The notes: generated by a model from the letters alone, not told the origin. 64,000 nucleotides of DNA from a bacterium (GCA_030427705.1 JAUIBR010000024.1:38114-102113), one strand, 5' to 3'. Counted from the first letter of the stretch, positions 10,301-18,982 are shown. Translations and numbers: made by a program.

Positions 10301-10770
10301 ATAAGACGGAAAACCAGTACTTGATCGACACGTACGTCTACGAAGGCATCCACTGGCTGGACCGATTCCCAGACCAGCCAGGAACGTTGTTTGATGCAGA
10401 CGATTTGGACAACGGTCTGTTCCGATTGGGTAACGACCCTGACAATCCGGACCCGAATCCAGACGCGGTCCGCCCGGTCCGGGCAAGCATCGAGACTGAA
10501 TATGGCGTCAGCGTGTTGCGCTTGCCATATCTGAAGACGAGCGGTGAACACACCTTCAATGCGCCGCTGGAAGATATCGGATTCGACACCGTCACGTTCA
10601 TGACCAATCAGACCGGCTGGTGGTTGATTAGTCGCGGCTTCGAAATCTCCGATGACCCATGTTTCGAAGACCCACTTCTCGAATCCTGCGATTTCTACGA
10701 TTTCGACACGTTCACGTGGCCAGACCGCTTCAGTTGTGAAACGGGTGGATGTCGACAGACCTATCGTTGA
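7324..10770 (+). CDS. Large lipase-like lipoprotein with Ca-loop insertions
   Basis: A 1148-aa exported lipoprotein. The signal peptide ends in the lipobox LVSC (Cys about 21). The N-terminal region resembles the 'virulence factor lipase' N-terminal domain seen in secreted lipases. An alpha/beta-hydrolase core follows: YSHAINS near 475, FAVCAIDAVGHG near 498-509, and GTSLG (Ser about 643) as the nucleophile elbow. Asp-rich loops of dockerin or thrombospondin-3 type (DVNGNGLLD near 190, DQDGDGEPD and DFNGDGIID near 610-630) suggest calcium binding, one pair directly before the nucleophile. A Cys-rich patch lies near 800-830. Substrate unknown; a secreted esterase for prey or polymer lipids is only a guess. 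Confidence 0.75.
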   Translation: MNRSRWLVLAGVIALTPLVSCIEDNAEPEGLRRTTENFGPKIVFDLDARPFPDVPFPNDLATRVDPDSPTNRRINVSLRGGSDQEEKVREFVNRMTGFGVFSPITVQFDGLLDLADIAARHQEKVPDFTNDAVYLVKIDPKSKEFGQLELIDLGLGNFPILHAEPDRYYDNDPRQMGTNLLFESHLEEDVNGNGLLDPMEDTDDDHVWDKPNLLDQDGDPVDSGNVLSWYERETNTLIMRPVHVLEPKTKYAVVLTRALKGDNGAMIDSPFEWINHTRQTEDLAPLRTILPQVLPTRFDSSLESVRFAWSFTTQDPADDLKAIRAGLYGHGTLKRLSNEYPAQLALVHNGVGPDAEKPRVFNIEPLLDFLLPVLPEFFGVAATSVDVLEKNLRNIDYIVSGSFESPYFLADKDGLAETDNFGPDRIQADDNEVFDLDPYTGEAYYKPNEVTFMCTVPKEAENRKPPFPTVMYSHAINSTRLEILLFGGAFAKFGFAVCAIDAVGHGVVIPAEYDDLITTATDALGVPYFPQVIGHHRARDLNNDGLAESGGMFFTADILHTRDNFRQTAVDQFQFIRIMRSWDGERVWPTSIDEDNNWVKAHREIVAPWDQDGDGEPDLAGDFNGDGIIDFGGNQAFVGMGTSLGGIQTGLISGIEPTIKAAVSNAGGGGMTDISSRTTIRNARDGVTLRMIGPLVHGTRFEDAEGNQKMRLYFTIPTADRSTDVEIAVLDGIEDGDRFELINPNRDVRSAVPEDEKRSNSYVRDGRVRVAIAADADFATARLAKLGFDAKVSLTDDIMPCKERSRCDEACPGGSWTCDADNLCIPRDECIQSFDPDTYDGELADELNKRVVTDPREFGDPLILNIYGADGELKQTVDSFQVHGIYENVLYPAGAPLAALAQGLGLKRQTPDFRRFIGIAQTLIEGADPSVYAARYFNDPIEYPYEEEPFNINGTNFFMAGTVGDQTVPISGGIANARTAGIVDTFNIDPRYDKTENQYLIDTYVYEGIHWLDRFPDQPGTLFDADDLDNGLFRLGNDPDNPDPNPDAVRPVRASIETEYGVSVLRLPYLKTSGEHTFNAPLEDIGFDTVTFMTNQTGWWLISRGFEISDDPCFEDPLLESCDFYDFDTFTWPDRFSCETGGCRQTYR

Positions 10771-10822
10771 CGCTGTCCATCAAGCGCGCTAATGGCACGC
10801 TATCCGTTGTTTTGGAGTTCGT

Positions 10823-12262
10823 GTGCTCGTACATCCTGACTCAGTCGCGGTAAACCGCCGCGTTTTCTGCAATCGCACGCTTAACCTGCGTTCCATCAGC
10901 GTCATCGGCTATGACATGGACTACACACTGGTCCATTACAACGTCGAAGAATGGGAGGGTCGCGCTTACGCCCACATGAAGCAGCGTTTGCTCGAGATGG
11001 ACTGGCCGGTCGCACCGTTGGAGTTCGACAAGACCTTGGTCGAACGCGGGCTCATCATCGATGTCGAGACAGGCAACGTCGTGAAGGCCAACCGCTTTGG
11101 TTACATCAAGATGGCCAAGCACGGCACGCAGACCCTTGAGTTCTCCAAACTCCGCAAGACCTACGCACGTACGGTCATCGACCTGTCTGAAGACCGTTGG
11201 GTCTTCCTGAACACGCTGTTCTCGATCTCGGAAGCATGCATGTACGCGCAGATGGTGGACTTGCTCGATGACGGCCAACTGCCAAACGGAATCGGCTACC
11301 GCGAGCTCTACTCCACCATTCGAAACGCCTTGGACCAGGCGCATATCGAGGGTGAGCTAAAGCGCGAAATCATGAGCGACCCCGAGCGTTTTGTTGAGCT
11401 CGATGCGGACACACCGTTGACCCTGCTTGACCAGCGCAAAGCAGGCAAGAAGGTCATCCTCATCACGAACTCCGAGTGGGAATACACCAAGTTCATGATG
11501 GAATATGCGTTCGACCCGTATCTACCCGGTGACATGAAGTGGCGCGACCTTTTCCATCTGGTTGTGGTTTCGGCGCGTAAACCGGCTTTCTTCATGAATC
11601 GTCCGCCAATTTTTCAGGTCGTCAACGACGACGGTTTATTGAAACCGAATGTTGGAAAACTGCAGATCGGTGGCACTTATCTTGGCGGGCATGCTCGCTT
11701 GGTCGAAGAGTGTTTTGGTGTGGACGGCGAGCGAATCCTGTACATCGGCGACCACATCTACGGCGACGTGAGCGTGTCGAAGTCAATCTTGCGGTGGCGT
11801 ACGGCGCTTGTCTTGCGCGAGATGGAACGCGAGATGGACACGATTGAACTCGACAAAGCGAACAGCCAGAAGATTCGGGACATGATGGCCCAGAAAGAAG
11901 CGCTTGAGCACGAGTTTAGCGAGCATCGGCTGGATCTGCTGCGCATCAAGAACGACTACGGCGAGCACACCGACGCAGACCCTGAGGTGTTGAAAAAGAA
12001 GATGGCGGACCTGCGAACCCAGCTGCAGCAGCTTGACGTGCAGATAGGCGCCCTGGTCTCCGAAGACGGCCGCACATCGAATCCGCACTGGGGCCTACTG
12101 ATGCGCGCAGGCAACGACAAGAGCCACCTTACGCGCCAGGTCGAACGGTATGCCGATGTGTACACCTCGCGTGTTTCGAACTTCCTCGGTTACACGCCGT
12201 TCATGTACTTCCGCTCTCCACGTGGCAGTCTGCCTCACGATCCGGGTTCGGCACGCGGATAG
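10823..12262 (+). CDS. HAD-IG family 5'-nucleotidase
   Basis: A 479-aa HAD-superfamily hydrolase of the cytosolic purine 5'-nucleotidase (NT5C2-like, HAD-IG) family. The catalytic motif I is DMDYTL (Asp31, Asp33), motif II is the VILITNS region, and GERILYIGDHIYGD near 305-318 is motif IV. Family length is normal. The insertion rich in charged residues (about 340-410) is probably helical. GTG start, with GGAG a few bases upstream. Expected to dephosphorylate IMP/GMP-type nucleotides in the cytoplasm; this is by family only. It stands alone, 52 nt after the lipase-like gene. Confidence 0.9.
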   Translation: MLVHPDSVAVNRRVFCNRTLNLRSISVIGYDMDYTLVHYNVEEWEGRAYAHMKQRLLEMDWPVAPLEFDKTLVERGLIIDVETGNVVKANRFGYIKMAKHGTQTLEFSKLRKTYARTVIDLSEDRWVFLNTLFSISEACMYAQMVDLLDDGQLPNGIGYRELYSTIRNALDQAHIEGELKREIMSDPERFVELDADTPLTLLDQRKAGKKVILITNSEWEYTKFMMEYAFDPYLPGDMKWRDLFHLVVVSARKPAFFMNRPPIFQVVNDDGLLKPNVGKLQIGGTYLGGHARLVEECFGVDGERILYIGDHIYGDVSVSKSILRWRTALVLREMEREMDTIELDKANSQKIRDMMAQKEALEHEFSEHRLDLLRIKNDYGEHTDADPEVLKKKMADLRTQLQQLDVQIGALVSEDGRTSNPHWGLLMRAGNDKSHLTRQVERYADVYTSRVSNFLGYTPFMYFRSPRGSLPHDPGSARG

Positions 12263-12290
12263 GTGTCGTAGAATTTCGGTCCCATTTGGA

Positions 12291-12305
12291 GACGAAAAGT
12301 CTCTA
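12291..12305 (+). terminator. Weak hairpin between convergent genes
   Basis: GAGAC-GAAAA-GTCTC: a 5-bp stem 30 nt after the nucleotidase stop and before the convergent small gene. There is no U-tract, so termination is uncertain. Confidence 0.2.
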
Positions 12306-12364
12306 TACCCCCAGTATTTAGCGGTTGGTGCCTAGTCGGGCTTGGACGAATTCTGCGAGTTGAG

Positions 12365-12559
12365 CTACTCGCTAACTTCGCCGCCGGTGTTCATATCGAT
12401 GATGATTACTCCGCGAGAAGGGCTTTCTTCGACTTCGGAATCGTCGTCGTGCTCTTCGCCCATCTCCGGCGCGTAAAGCGGAAGTTGAAGGGGCTCAGGC
12501 TCCCATTCGCGTTCGTTACGCCGTTGAAGTTCATCATAGATCAAATAATCGGGAATCAT
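12365..12559 (-). CDS. Small acidic protein, unknown function
   Basis: A 64-aa cytoplasmic protein starting MIPDYLIYDELQRR, with an acidic middle (EEHDDDSEVEE) and no membrane segment or signal. I accept it as a gene because AAGAGGGG stands 3-4 nt before the ATG and the sequence has a plausible composition for a short adaptor-type protein. I do not recognise a family. It is preceded by two tight hairpins and lies downstream of a polytopic membrane protein on the same strand. Confidence 0.65.
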   Translation of the reverse strand: MIPDYLIYDELQRRNEREWEPEPLQLPLYAPEMGEEHDDDSEVEESPSRGVIIIDMNTGGEVSE

Positions 12560-12581
12560 GATCCCCTCTTACTGCGACCAT

Positions 12582-12632
12582 GTCCTGCAATACAGGACTC
12601 TTTCATTGTAGGAGGCTGGACTCGTAAGTCCA
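12582..12632 (-). promoter_or_regulatory. Two tandem hairpins upstream of the 64-aa gene
   Basis: On the minus strand, TGGACT-TACG-AGTCCA (12632-12617) is followed by GTCCTG-TATTG-CAGGAC (12598-12582). The first has a UNCG-type loop. They occupy the leader between the membrane-protein stop and the small gene's start. They could protect, terminate or regulate the transcript; no U-tract follows. Confidence 0.35.
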
Positions 12633-12663
12633 TTGAATTGGCACAACGCGAGAAATGTCGATT

Positions 12664-13851
12664 TTACTCTTCTTCCGCATGATCAGTGGGTTTCCGCAGA
12701 AGCCCTGAAAGATCAAACGGTTGCGGAAGTTCTTTCGGAAGCCGGGATGTAGGTGCCTGTGCGGCCACTTCGGGCGCTGGTGGAGGATCTTCGCCGCCTT
12801 CCGCGGTCCACTTCATGATCTCTTTGACGTCCACGACGTTGTTGTAATCTTCCGGGAGCAGCTCTTCGAGACTCGGTGGCGTTTCGTCTTGTTCCACCAA
12901 GCGAGCTGAGAACGTGAAATCCTTGATATCTTCAGTGAGCCCCCGGGCGACCGAGTAGAAGGCAAACATCATCACTTGGAAGATCAGCACAAATGCCGCC
13001 GTTCCGACGACCAGGATTGCCTCACCAGCCAGACGAATCAACGAACCAATGGGTGCGAGCTCGGGAATCTCGATCGTCACGTTCTGCACCATTACCGCGC
13101 ACCAGTAGACGAAGAGCGGCACCAGTAGAATGGACAGCGCGAGAATAAAGAGCCGGTAGAGCTGAATGGGATACCGCAGCGCGACCTCAAACGACTTCTG
13201 CAGTGCTTGACCAAACGAGTTGCGCCCCGTGAACCAAGCAGCTGCGGTCAAAAGCGTCGCCAGACGTATCAATATCGTAAACGTCGCGGTGAAGGTCAGC
13301 ACGACAGCCCAGATTAACGCGGGCAGAACAACCTCGCTGCCACTCGAGCGTTCAATTGAACGCGTCACCCAGGTCGTCCCCATAATGGTCGTTGCCCAAA
13401 TCCCAACCAAACAAGCGTCCATGAAGAACGTGTACAATCGCTGTATAGCCGCCCTACCCCAGCTCCTGGAAAAACGCTGAAAAGCTCGCAGAGGTTCCAG
13501 TTTTGTCGGCTGCTGACCGAGCTGCTCCCCCAGGTAGTCAAACACGACGGCCCAGACTCCCGATTGAATGGCAAAACCCAGTAGCCACGAGAAGTACAAG
13601 ACGCCGGCGACGCTCAGAAACACTGCGGGGTTGGACGCCAATCGAACGACTGGCTCCATGAAACCGGCACCATAGGTCTGAATGCTGCGGGCAAGAACGA
13701 CTGCCGCAAAAACTACGAGCGAAAGGAAGACCAGAAAACGCAAAACGCCCTGCGCGACGTCGACAAATGCTTTCAAGATGAGCAGTGCGGGCCTTTCGCG
13801 GATCGTCACTAAAGCGATGGTCAGGTAGCTTTTGGGGTCAAACGATTCCAA
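12664..13851 (-). CDS. Polytopic membrane protein, unknown function
   Basis: A 395-aa integral membrane protein with about six hydrophobic helices, for example FLVFLSLVVFAAVVLA near 38-55, FLSVAGVLYFSWLLGFAIQ near 80-100, LFILALSILLVPLFVYW near 233-250 and ILVVGTAAFVLIFQVMMFAF near 280-300. The last 80 residues are hydrophilic, Pro/Glu-rich and cytoplasmic (ETPPSLEELLPEDY...). The start is TTG at 13851 with no strong Shine-Dalgarno, so the N-terminus is uncertain. No motif points to transport or catalysis. It is divergent from the SDR gene. Confidence 0.8.
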   Translation of the reverse strand: MESFDPKSYLTIALVTIRERPALLILKAFVDVAQGVLRFLVFLSLVVFAAVVLARSIQTYGAGFMEPVVRLASNPAVFLSVAGVLYFSWLLGFAIQSGVWAVVFDYLGEQLGQQPTKLEPLRAFQRFSRSWGRAAIQRLYTFFMDACLVGIWATTIMGTTWVTRSIERSSGSEVVLPALIWAVVLTFTATFTILIRLATLLTAAAWFTGRNSFGQALQKSFEVALRYPIQLYRLFILALSILLVPLFVYWCAVMVQNVTIEIPELAPIGSLIRLAGEAILVVGTAAFVLIFQVMMFAFYSVARGLTEDIKDFTFSARLVEQDETPPSLEELLPEDYNNVVDVKEIMKWTAEGGEDPPPAPEVAAQAPTSRLPKELPQPFDLSGLLRKPTDHAEEE

Positions 13852-13924
13852 GGATGTCCATTGACGGCGAGTGGCATTTTGTCACATTAAGCCGTGAACC
13901 CCATCAAATGCGAGCACACTCGGA

Positions 13925-14743
13925 ATGTCAAAGCGATTTCAGAACAAGGTGGTTTGGATCACGGGCGGTGGAAGCGGCATTGGCCTTGAGATGGCAAAGG
14001 AGTTTGACCGCCAAGGCGCTCGCGTTGCTGTCAGCGGCCGACGAAAAGCCAAACTCGACGAAGCCGTTGGTCAACTCTCCGACGGTTTGGCTGTTGTCTG
14101 TGACGTAACCGATGAAGCTGCGGTTGAAACCGCTGTCGCCGAAGTCGTTGACCACTTTGGACAGCTCGATGTCGTGGTCGCCAACGCAGGGTTTGGCGTC
14201 TCGGGCCGCGTGGAAGACCTTTCCGCTGAGGACTGGCGGCGCCAGCTAGACACGAACGTTGTTGGCGCGGCCATCACCGCGAAGCACTCGTTGCCCCACC
14301 TCAAAGCAACCAAGGGCCGACTTGCCCTCGTAGGCTCCGTGGCGGGTGTCATCGCGTCACCGAATGTCGGCGCCTACCATGCCAGCAAATATGCGGTCCG
14401 CGCTCTGGGCCAAGTGCTATCGATGGAACTGCACGGCACGGGTGTTTCCTGCACCCTGATTCAACCTGGTTTCGTGAAGAGCGAAATCGCGCAAGTGGAC
14501 AATAATGGCGAGTTTCAGCCCGAATGGGAGGACCGCCGGCCACAAGCGCTCATGTGGGAAACCGACAGAGCCGCACGTGTCATTGTGAAGGCGATCTTCA
14601 AACGCAAACGCGAGTTTACTTTCACCGGGCACGGTAAATTCGTGGGCTTTCTGGGCATGCACGCCCCTAGCCTCGTTCATTTCCTAGTTACCCGCTTCGT
14701 ACCTAGCCAATCTGACCCGCCTGCGTTAGGAAAAGAGAACTAG
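13925..14743 (+). CDS. Short-chain dehydrogenase/reductase
   Basis: A classical 272-aa SDR oxidoreductase. The NAD(P)-binding TGGGSGIG is at residues 13-20, VVANAG is the NAG motif, a catalytic Ser follows in ALVGSVAG, and the active site is YHASK with Tyr151 and Lys155. The Arg-Arg after beta-2 (SGRRKAK) favours NADPH. The C-terminus has a hydrophobic stretch (GFLGMHAPSLVHFLVTRFV) like DHRS7-type lipid or steroid reductases, which may hold it at the membrane. ATG start at 13925. The next gene follows after 8 nt, so they are probably co-transcribed. The substrate cannot be told from sequence. Confidence 0.9.
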   Translation: MSKRFQNKVVWITGGGSGIGLEMAKEFDRQGARVAVSGRRKAKLDEAVGQLSDGLAVVCDVTDEAAVETAVAEVVDHFGQLDVVVANAGFGVSGRVEDLSAEDWRRQLDTNVVGAAITAKHSLPHLKATKGRLALVGSVAGVIASPNVGAYHASKYAVRALGQVLSMELHGTGVSCTLIQPGFVKSEIAQVDNNGEFQPEWEDRRPQALMWETDRAARVIVKAIFKRKREFTFTGHGKFVGFLGMHAPSLVHFLVTRFVPSQSDPPALGKEN

Positions 14744-14751
14744 GAGTGACC

Positions 14752-16035
14752 GTGCTTTCCGATCTAAACGAAACGCTAAAAGACGAGCTAGGACTCACGC
14801 CCGAATCCACCGTGGGACCTGGCGATAGGCCTGGCGAATGGCACGCTATGGCGGCCCATTTTGGTGCGCGCGGATTCGTGCGCATCCTGCTTCGCGAGCA
14901 TGACGGTCTTCATGCGTGGGTTGAGCTCGCTTCCTCAAGTTTTGACCGAGCCGACTTGGACGTATTGCAGGGGTCACTTTCCGCAGCGATTGGCGGTGAG
15001 CTGAAGTTCGAACAACACGCAGATGCGTGGCACGCCTCGTACGACATCCCCAATGAACGTGACGCCCAGATTCTTTTGTTCGCGCAACTTCTGAAGATCG
15101 CCGACGTGCTTTCTAAGGTGGAAGATGGCCAAACGCCGTCTGCCGCGATTCAAGAGGTGGTTGGGGCTGAACCCCAGTCGGAAGATAGCGCACCCGCGCC
15201 ATTTGAAGCCATCGGTGATGATGAACCTGACGCTCCACAGGCCCCCACCAAAAGTGCCTTCGAGCAGATTGGTGATGGTTCGAGCAGTGCGGAGACTCGC
15301 TTCGAGATCACACGGGATGGGGACGCCATTGTGGCGCAATTCTGGACCGAAGGGTTGGACGAAGCATCCACGGCAGATGGTCTCTTTGCGGCTCTGCGCA
15401 GGAATATCCGTGGGCGCTTTGATGCCCAGATCGAACGGCTTGACTCCCCTAACTCGGTTAAGATGCGGCTCACACCGGACGAACTGATGGGGAAGGCACC
15501 GTCTCTGAACACCTTGGAACAACAAGTCGGTGAGTATCTTGAGAACGTGGTGTCGATCGCGACCACGACGGGAATTGACCCACTTGTCTACCTAGGCGTC
15601 CGAGATTCGTTGAAGATTAAGCCGCGACGCCCGGTTGAAGAGGAACCTGACCGGGATGAGGCTCCCCCATCGGTCCTTGTCGAAGACGACGACGACGACG
15701 GCGAAGCCGTGTTTTTCAGCAGTGAACCTGCCGAAGATGACAACCGCCTCGAAGCCGGAAGATACGACGACCCACGGCTCAAGATGGTCGATTCGGATGC
15801 CGGATTGGTTGACGTTGTGCTTCGTCACCCAGGGTATTCTGATCGACGTGTTGGCCAGGTGCTCACCATTCTGCTTTCTATCGAATACCATGAAGCGCTC
15901 ACGTTAATGAACGCCGCGCCATGCGTAATCGCAGTCGCCGTAGCCGCATCTCGTGCGGCTTCCATCAAATCGGTGGTTGAGGGTGCGGGCGGTAAGATTC
16001 TGCTGACCGACCCCGGGCATTTCAGCCCGCTGTAG
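14752..16035 (+). CDS. Unrecognised acidic protein, duplicated domain
   Basis: A 427-aa soluble protein with no family I recognise. There appear to be two similar alpha/beta domains (about 1-115 and 175-285; each ends in a helical segment such as LNTLEQQVGEYLENVVSIATTT), joined by an acidic Ala/Pro linker, then a second very acidic linker (EDDDDDGEAVF near 305-315) and a C-terminal domain of about 70 residues with GRYDDPRLKMVDSDAGLVDVVLRHP. That tail resembles ribosomal L7/L12 C-terminal-like or similar small folds only loosely. GTG 14752 is preferred to GTG 14746 because AGGAG (14742-14746) is then 5 nt away. It follows the SDR closely. Confidence 0.7.
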   Translation: MLSDLNETLKDELGLTPESTVGPGDRPGEWHAMAAHFGARGFVRILLREHDGLHAWVELASSSFDRADLDVLQGSLSAAIGGELKFEQHADAWHASYDIPNERDAQILLFAQLLKIADVLSKVEDGQTPSAAIQEVVGAEPQSEDSAPAPFEAIGDDEPDAPQAPTKSAFEQIGDGSSSAETRFEITRDGDAIVAQFWTEGLDEASTADGLFAALRRNIRGRFDAQIERLDSPNSVKMRLTPDELMGKAPSLNTLEQQVGEYLENVVSIATTTGIDPLVYLGVRDSLKIKPRRPVEEEPDRDEAPPSVLVEDDDDDGEAVFFSSEPAEDDNRLEAGRYDDPRLKMVDSDAGLVDVVLRHPGYSDRRVGQVLTILLSIEYHEALTLMNAAPCVIAVAVAASRAASIKSVVEGAGGKILLTDPGHFSPL

Positions 16036-16064
16036 ACTACATTGTCCTACATTCTTGAATTCTT

Positions 16065-16086
16065 GGATTCCATTCGGTAGGAATCC
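16065..16086. promoter_or_regulatory. Inverted repeat before the AAA/TPR gene
   Basis: GGATTCC-8 nt-GGAATCC, perfect 7-bp arms, 44 nt before the ATG of the zinc-ribbon/AAA/TPR protein. It could be an operator or a weak terminator of the previous gene. Confidence 0.3.
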
Positions 16087-16129
16087 CGGTCCCAAAAACA
16101 CCCAGCGCCAGTTGGCGCACCGAGAAGAA

Positions 16130-18982
16130 ATGGATTGCACGTACTGCGGCTTCGCCCTCGAAGATGGGGACGAGCTATGCACACGATGCGGTTCGACAGT
16201 CACGGCGACACCACAAGCCGAGACTGAGCCCGACCGCGTCGATTGCCCATCTTGTGGGGAGGAAAACAACTCCAGTGCGGAGTACTGCGTAAATTGCGGG
16301 TCTCCGATGGCTGTGATCACGAACGTGATTCAGCTCAGCCGAGCACGCGAACGGGAACCACTTGAGACCTGGCGTGTTTACGGTATCGAGACCAGTATGG
16401 TTGGCCGACAGCGTGAATTGAAAGCGCTGCATCGCGCACATGAGCATGTGCTGGAGAGCGGTGAGCTGAAACGTGTTCGGCTTACGGCCCCAATGGGACT
16501 CGGTAAGAGCCGACTGCTCGCCGAGCTTGGCACGCAGGTCAACGAGACCTTCTCGACGACATATGTGCTTCAAAGTGAGGCGCGCGATGAGTCCAACTCG
16601 CCATACGCGATCTTCTCGCGAATGATGCGGCGGCGCTTCTATATCGGCGAGAAAGAACACCCAGAGCTCTCGCAGCGCAAGCTGATGGAGGCGACAAAGG
16701 CCATCCTCCACGATGACCGCGCGGAGCGCGTCGCGCATCTGGTAGGCCAGTTGATTGACGTGACGTTTGACGATTCGCCCTACGTCGCTTCCGTTCGCGA
16801 TTCGGAAGGTGCGGCTGAGCAAGACCGTCGAAGTTATGAAGCGCTCGCGATGCTGCTGGAAGCGGACGCGAACCGTAATCCGTTGATCATCGTTCTAGAG
16901 AACCTTCAGTACGCAACCTCGCAAGAGCTACTACTCATCGACTATGTGGCTGAGCAGTTGGCAACCGCGCCGGTACTGATGATTCTCTCGTGGAACCCTG
17001 AAGAACTGCCACGCTCGCACCCACTGCGGACGATGGAGTTCGACCATAATGTGCACCTGAAACCACTGTCGGACGCCGAGGTTGAAGACTTTGTCCGCGA
17101 CACGCTGCGAAAGGCAAACGACCTTCCCTCAGAGATGGTCGCCAAAATTACGCGCGCAGCGCACGGAAACCCACTTACTGTCGAGGAGATTCTCCGGATT
17201 CTAATCAGCCGAGGAGTGGTGGACACGCGCGGAAAGTCTTGGAATATCCACCTGGACAAGTTTCTGGAGTTGGAACTGCCACGGAGCATGGAAGACGCGG
17301 TTTCTCAGCGCCTGAGCAGCCTGACCGAAGAAGAGCGCGACATCATGGGTATGGCGGCGTGTGTCGGGCAAGAGTTTTGGGCTGAAATCGTGCATGCAAT
17401 CTTCCGCGTTAGCGAAGATACGGCGGCGAAGGCCACTTCATATTGGATGGAAGACAACGGCATCAGCCGTGTGAACGAAGTCCTCGAGAGTCTTGAGCGT
17501 AAGGACATGGTCCGGCGGCGAGAAGAATCGTCCTTGAATGGCTGTGAGGAGTTCTACTTCAAGCATCGTATCGAGCCGCAGAAGCTCTATGAATCGATGG
17601 CTGCGCAAGAGAAAGAGCGCTACCACCGTGTGATTGCACAGTGGCTAGACCGCAACTTCACCGACGGCAGTCGTGCTGAAGCCATCGCTCGACACTTCGA
17701 CCGGAGCCATTGCTTGGATCATGCCGCGCGTCGGTATCTACAAGCCGCAGGGATTGCGCGAGACAACTACGACAATGAGCACGCGGTTGAGCTCTACCTG
17801 AAAGGCCTCTCGTATCTGAGCGATTCAGATATTGACGTGAAACTGAAGGCCTTCGACGCCTTGGGCAGTGTTTACGATTTCAAGGGTGAACATGACCAAG
17901 CGCTGGCCTACTACCGCGAAATGCTGCGATACAGCTGGATTTTGAACGACCGGCGACGTGGGGGCATCGCGTACAACAAGATCGGCCGCGCGTATCGCGC
18001 GCTCGGTGAGTACGACCGTGCAATCACCCATTTCGAGGCAGCGTTGGGCCTTTTCCGTCAGCTAGACAATGTCGACGGAATCGCAGCCACGCTCGACGAT
18101 ATCGGGCGTATCCATTGGTATCGCGGCAACTTTGAGAAGGCAGAGACCTTCTTCACCGCGGGGCTGCATCTTCGCCGAGAAGCCAAAGACGAACGGTCCA
18201 TCGCACTGTCATTGAATCACCTTGGAAGCTTGAAGCTCCAACGTGGAGAGCAGCGCGAGGCGATGGTCTATTTCAGGGAAGCTCTGGAAGTGCGAAAACG
18301 CCTGGACGACCGCAGTGGCGTTGTACATTCGTTCAATAACTTGGCGGTTCTGCTCAACGAACGTGGTGACGTTGAAGAGGCGTTAACCCTTCTGCATGAA
18401 GCCCTCGAAATCGCCGAGCGTATCGGCTATCGCGGCTCCGTCGCGTTTGTGTTGAACAACCTGGGCGAGCTCTACATGCAGGCCGGCGAACTATCGAAGT
18501 CGCGAATGTATCTGGAGCAAGCGATGGATGTGGCCGAGGACTGCGGCGAAAAACGCGCAATCTTCGATATCCTACGAAATCTGGGGCAACTCGAACTGAA
18601 ACAAGGTAGCCGCGAGGTTGCGCTACAACATGCAAACGATGCAATGCAGGTGGCAAACCAACTCGATTCAACCTTGTTGATTGGCATTGGTATGCAGAGC
18701 CTCGCGGACGTGCACGCGGGCAGCATCTTTGAAGGTGGCGAAGGCGAAAGTCTGCGGCTGGCCAAGGAATGCTACGAGGACGCCATCGACCTGCTGCGCG
18801 AAGTGGGCAACGAAGCGGAACTGGGACGTTGCTTGTCGAGTTACGGTAAGTTCCTGCTTGAGCAAGGCGAGTCGACAGGACGCGAACAGTTGGAAACCGC
18901 CTCCGAGATTTTCCGTCGATTGGACATGGGCCATTTGGTCGAGATCAACGACGCGATCATTCAGACAGTGCGTGCTTCCTAG
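16130..18982 (+). CDS. Double zinc-ribbon, AAA ATPase and TPR signalling protein
   Basis: A 950-aa cytoplasmic protein. Two N-terminal zinc ribbons (CTYCG...CTRCG and CPSCG...CVNCG, residues 3-60) precede an AAA_16/STAND-type ATPase starting at MVGRQREL near 90, with Walker A APMGLGKS near 120. The expected Walker B acidic pair reads VLENLQ, so the first Asp is Asn. The C-terminal half is at least eight TPR repeats (from about 560), ending in a short helix. This layout matches the MalT/guanylate-cyclase-associated AAA-TPR scaffolds, but no cyclase or DNA-binding domain is present. ATG 16130 is chosen because the zinc ribbon starts at MDCTYCG and GAGAAG precedes it. The last 26 nt overlap convergent pabA. 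Confidence 0.87.
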   Translation: MDCTYCGFALEDGDELCTRCGSTVTATPQAETEPDRVDCPSCGEENNSSAEYCVNCGSPMAVITNVIQLSRAREREPLETWRVYGIETSMVGRQRELKALHRAHEHVLESGELKRVRLTAPMGLGKSRLLAELGTQVNETFSTTYVLQSEARDESNSPYAIFSRMMRRRFYIGEKEHPELSQRKLMEATKAILHDDRAERVAHLVGQLIDVTFDDSPYVASVRDSEGAAEQDRRSYEALAMLLEADANRNPLIIVLENLQYATSQELLLIDYVAEQLATAPVLMILSWNPEELPRSHPLRTMEFDHNVHLKPLSDAEVEDFVRDTLRKANDLPSEMVAKITRAAHGNPLTVEEILRILISRGVVDTRGKSWNIHLDKFLELELPRSMEDAVSQRLSSLTEEERDIMGMAACVGQEFWAEIVHAIFRVSEDTAAKATSYWMEDNGISRVNEVLESLERKDMVRRREESSLNGCEEFYFKHRIEPQKLYESMAAQEKERYHRVIAQWLDRNFTDGSRAEAIARHFDRSHCLDHAARRYLQAAGIARDNYDNEHAVELYLKGLSYLSDSDIDVKLKAFDALGSVYDFKGEHDQALAYYREMLRYSWILNDRRRGGIAYNKIGRAYRALGEYDRAITHFEAALGLFRQLDNVDGIAATLDDIGRIHWYRGNFEKAETFFTAGLHLRREAKDERSIALSLNHLGSLKLQRGEQREAMVYFREALEVRKRLDDRSGVVHSFNNLAVLLNERGDVEEALTLLHEALEIAERIGYRGSVAFVLNNLGELYMQAGELSKSRMYLEQAMDVAEDCGEKRAIFDILRNLGQLELKQGSREVALQHANDAMQVANQLDSTLLIGIGMQSLADVHAGSIFEGGEGESLRLAKECYEDAIDLLREVGNEAELGRCLSSYGKFLLEQGESTGREQLETASEIFRRLDMGHLVEINDAIIQTVRAS

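Noticed and set aside
9679..10551. 290-aa minus-strand reading frame opposite the lipase-like gene
   Set aside because: Shadow frame; the plus-strand protein has clear domain evidence throughout.
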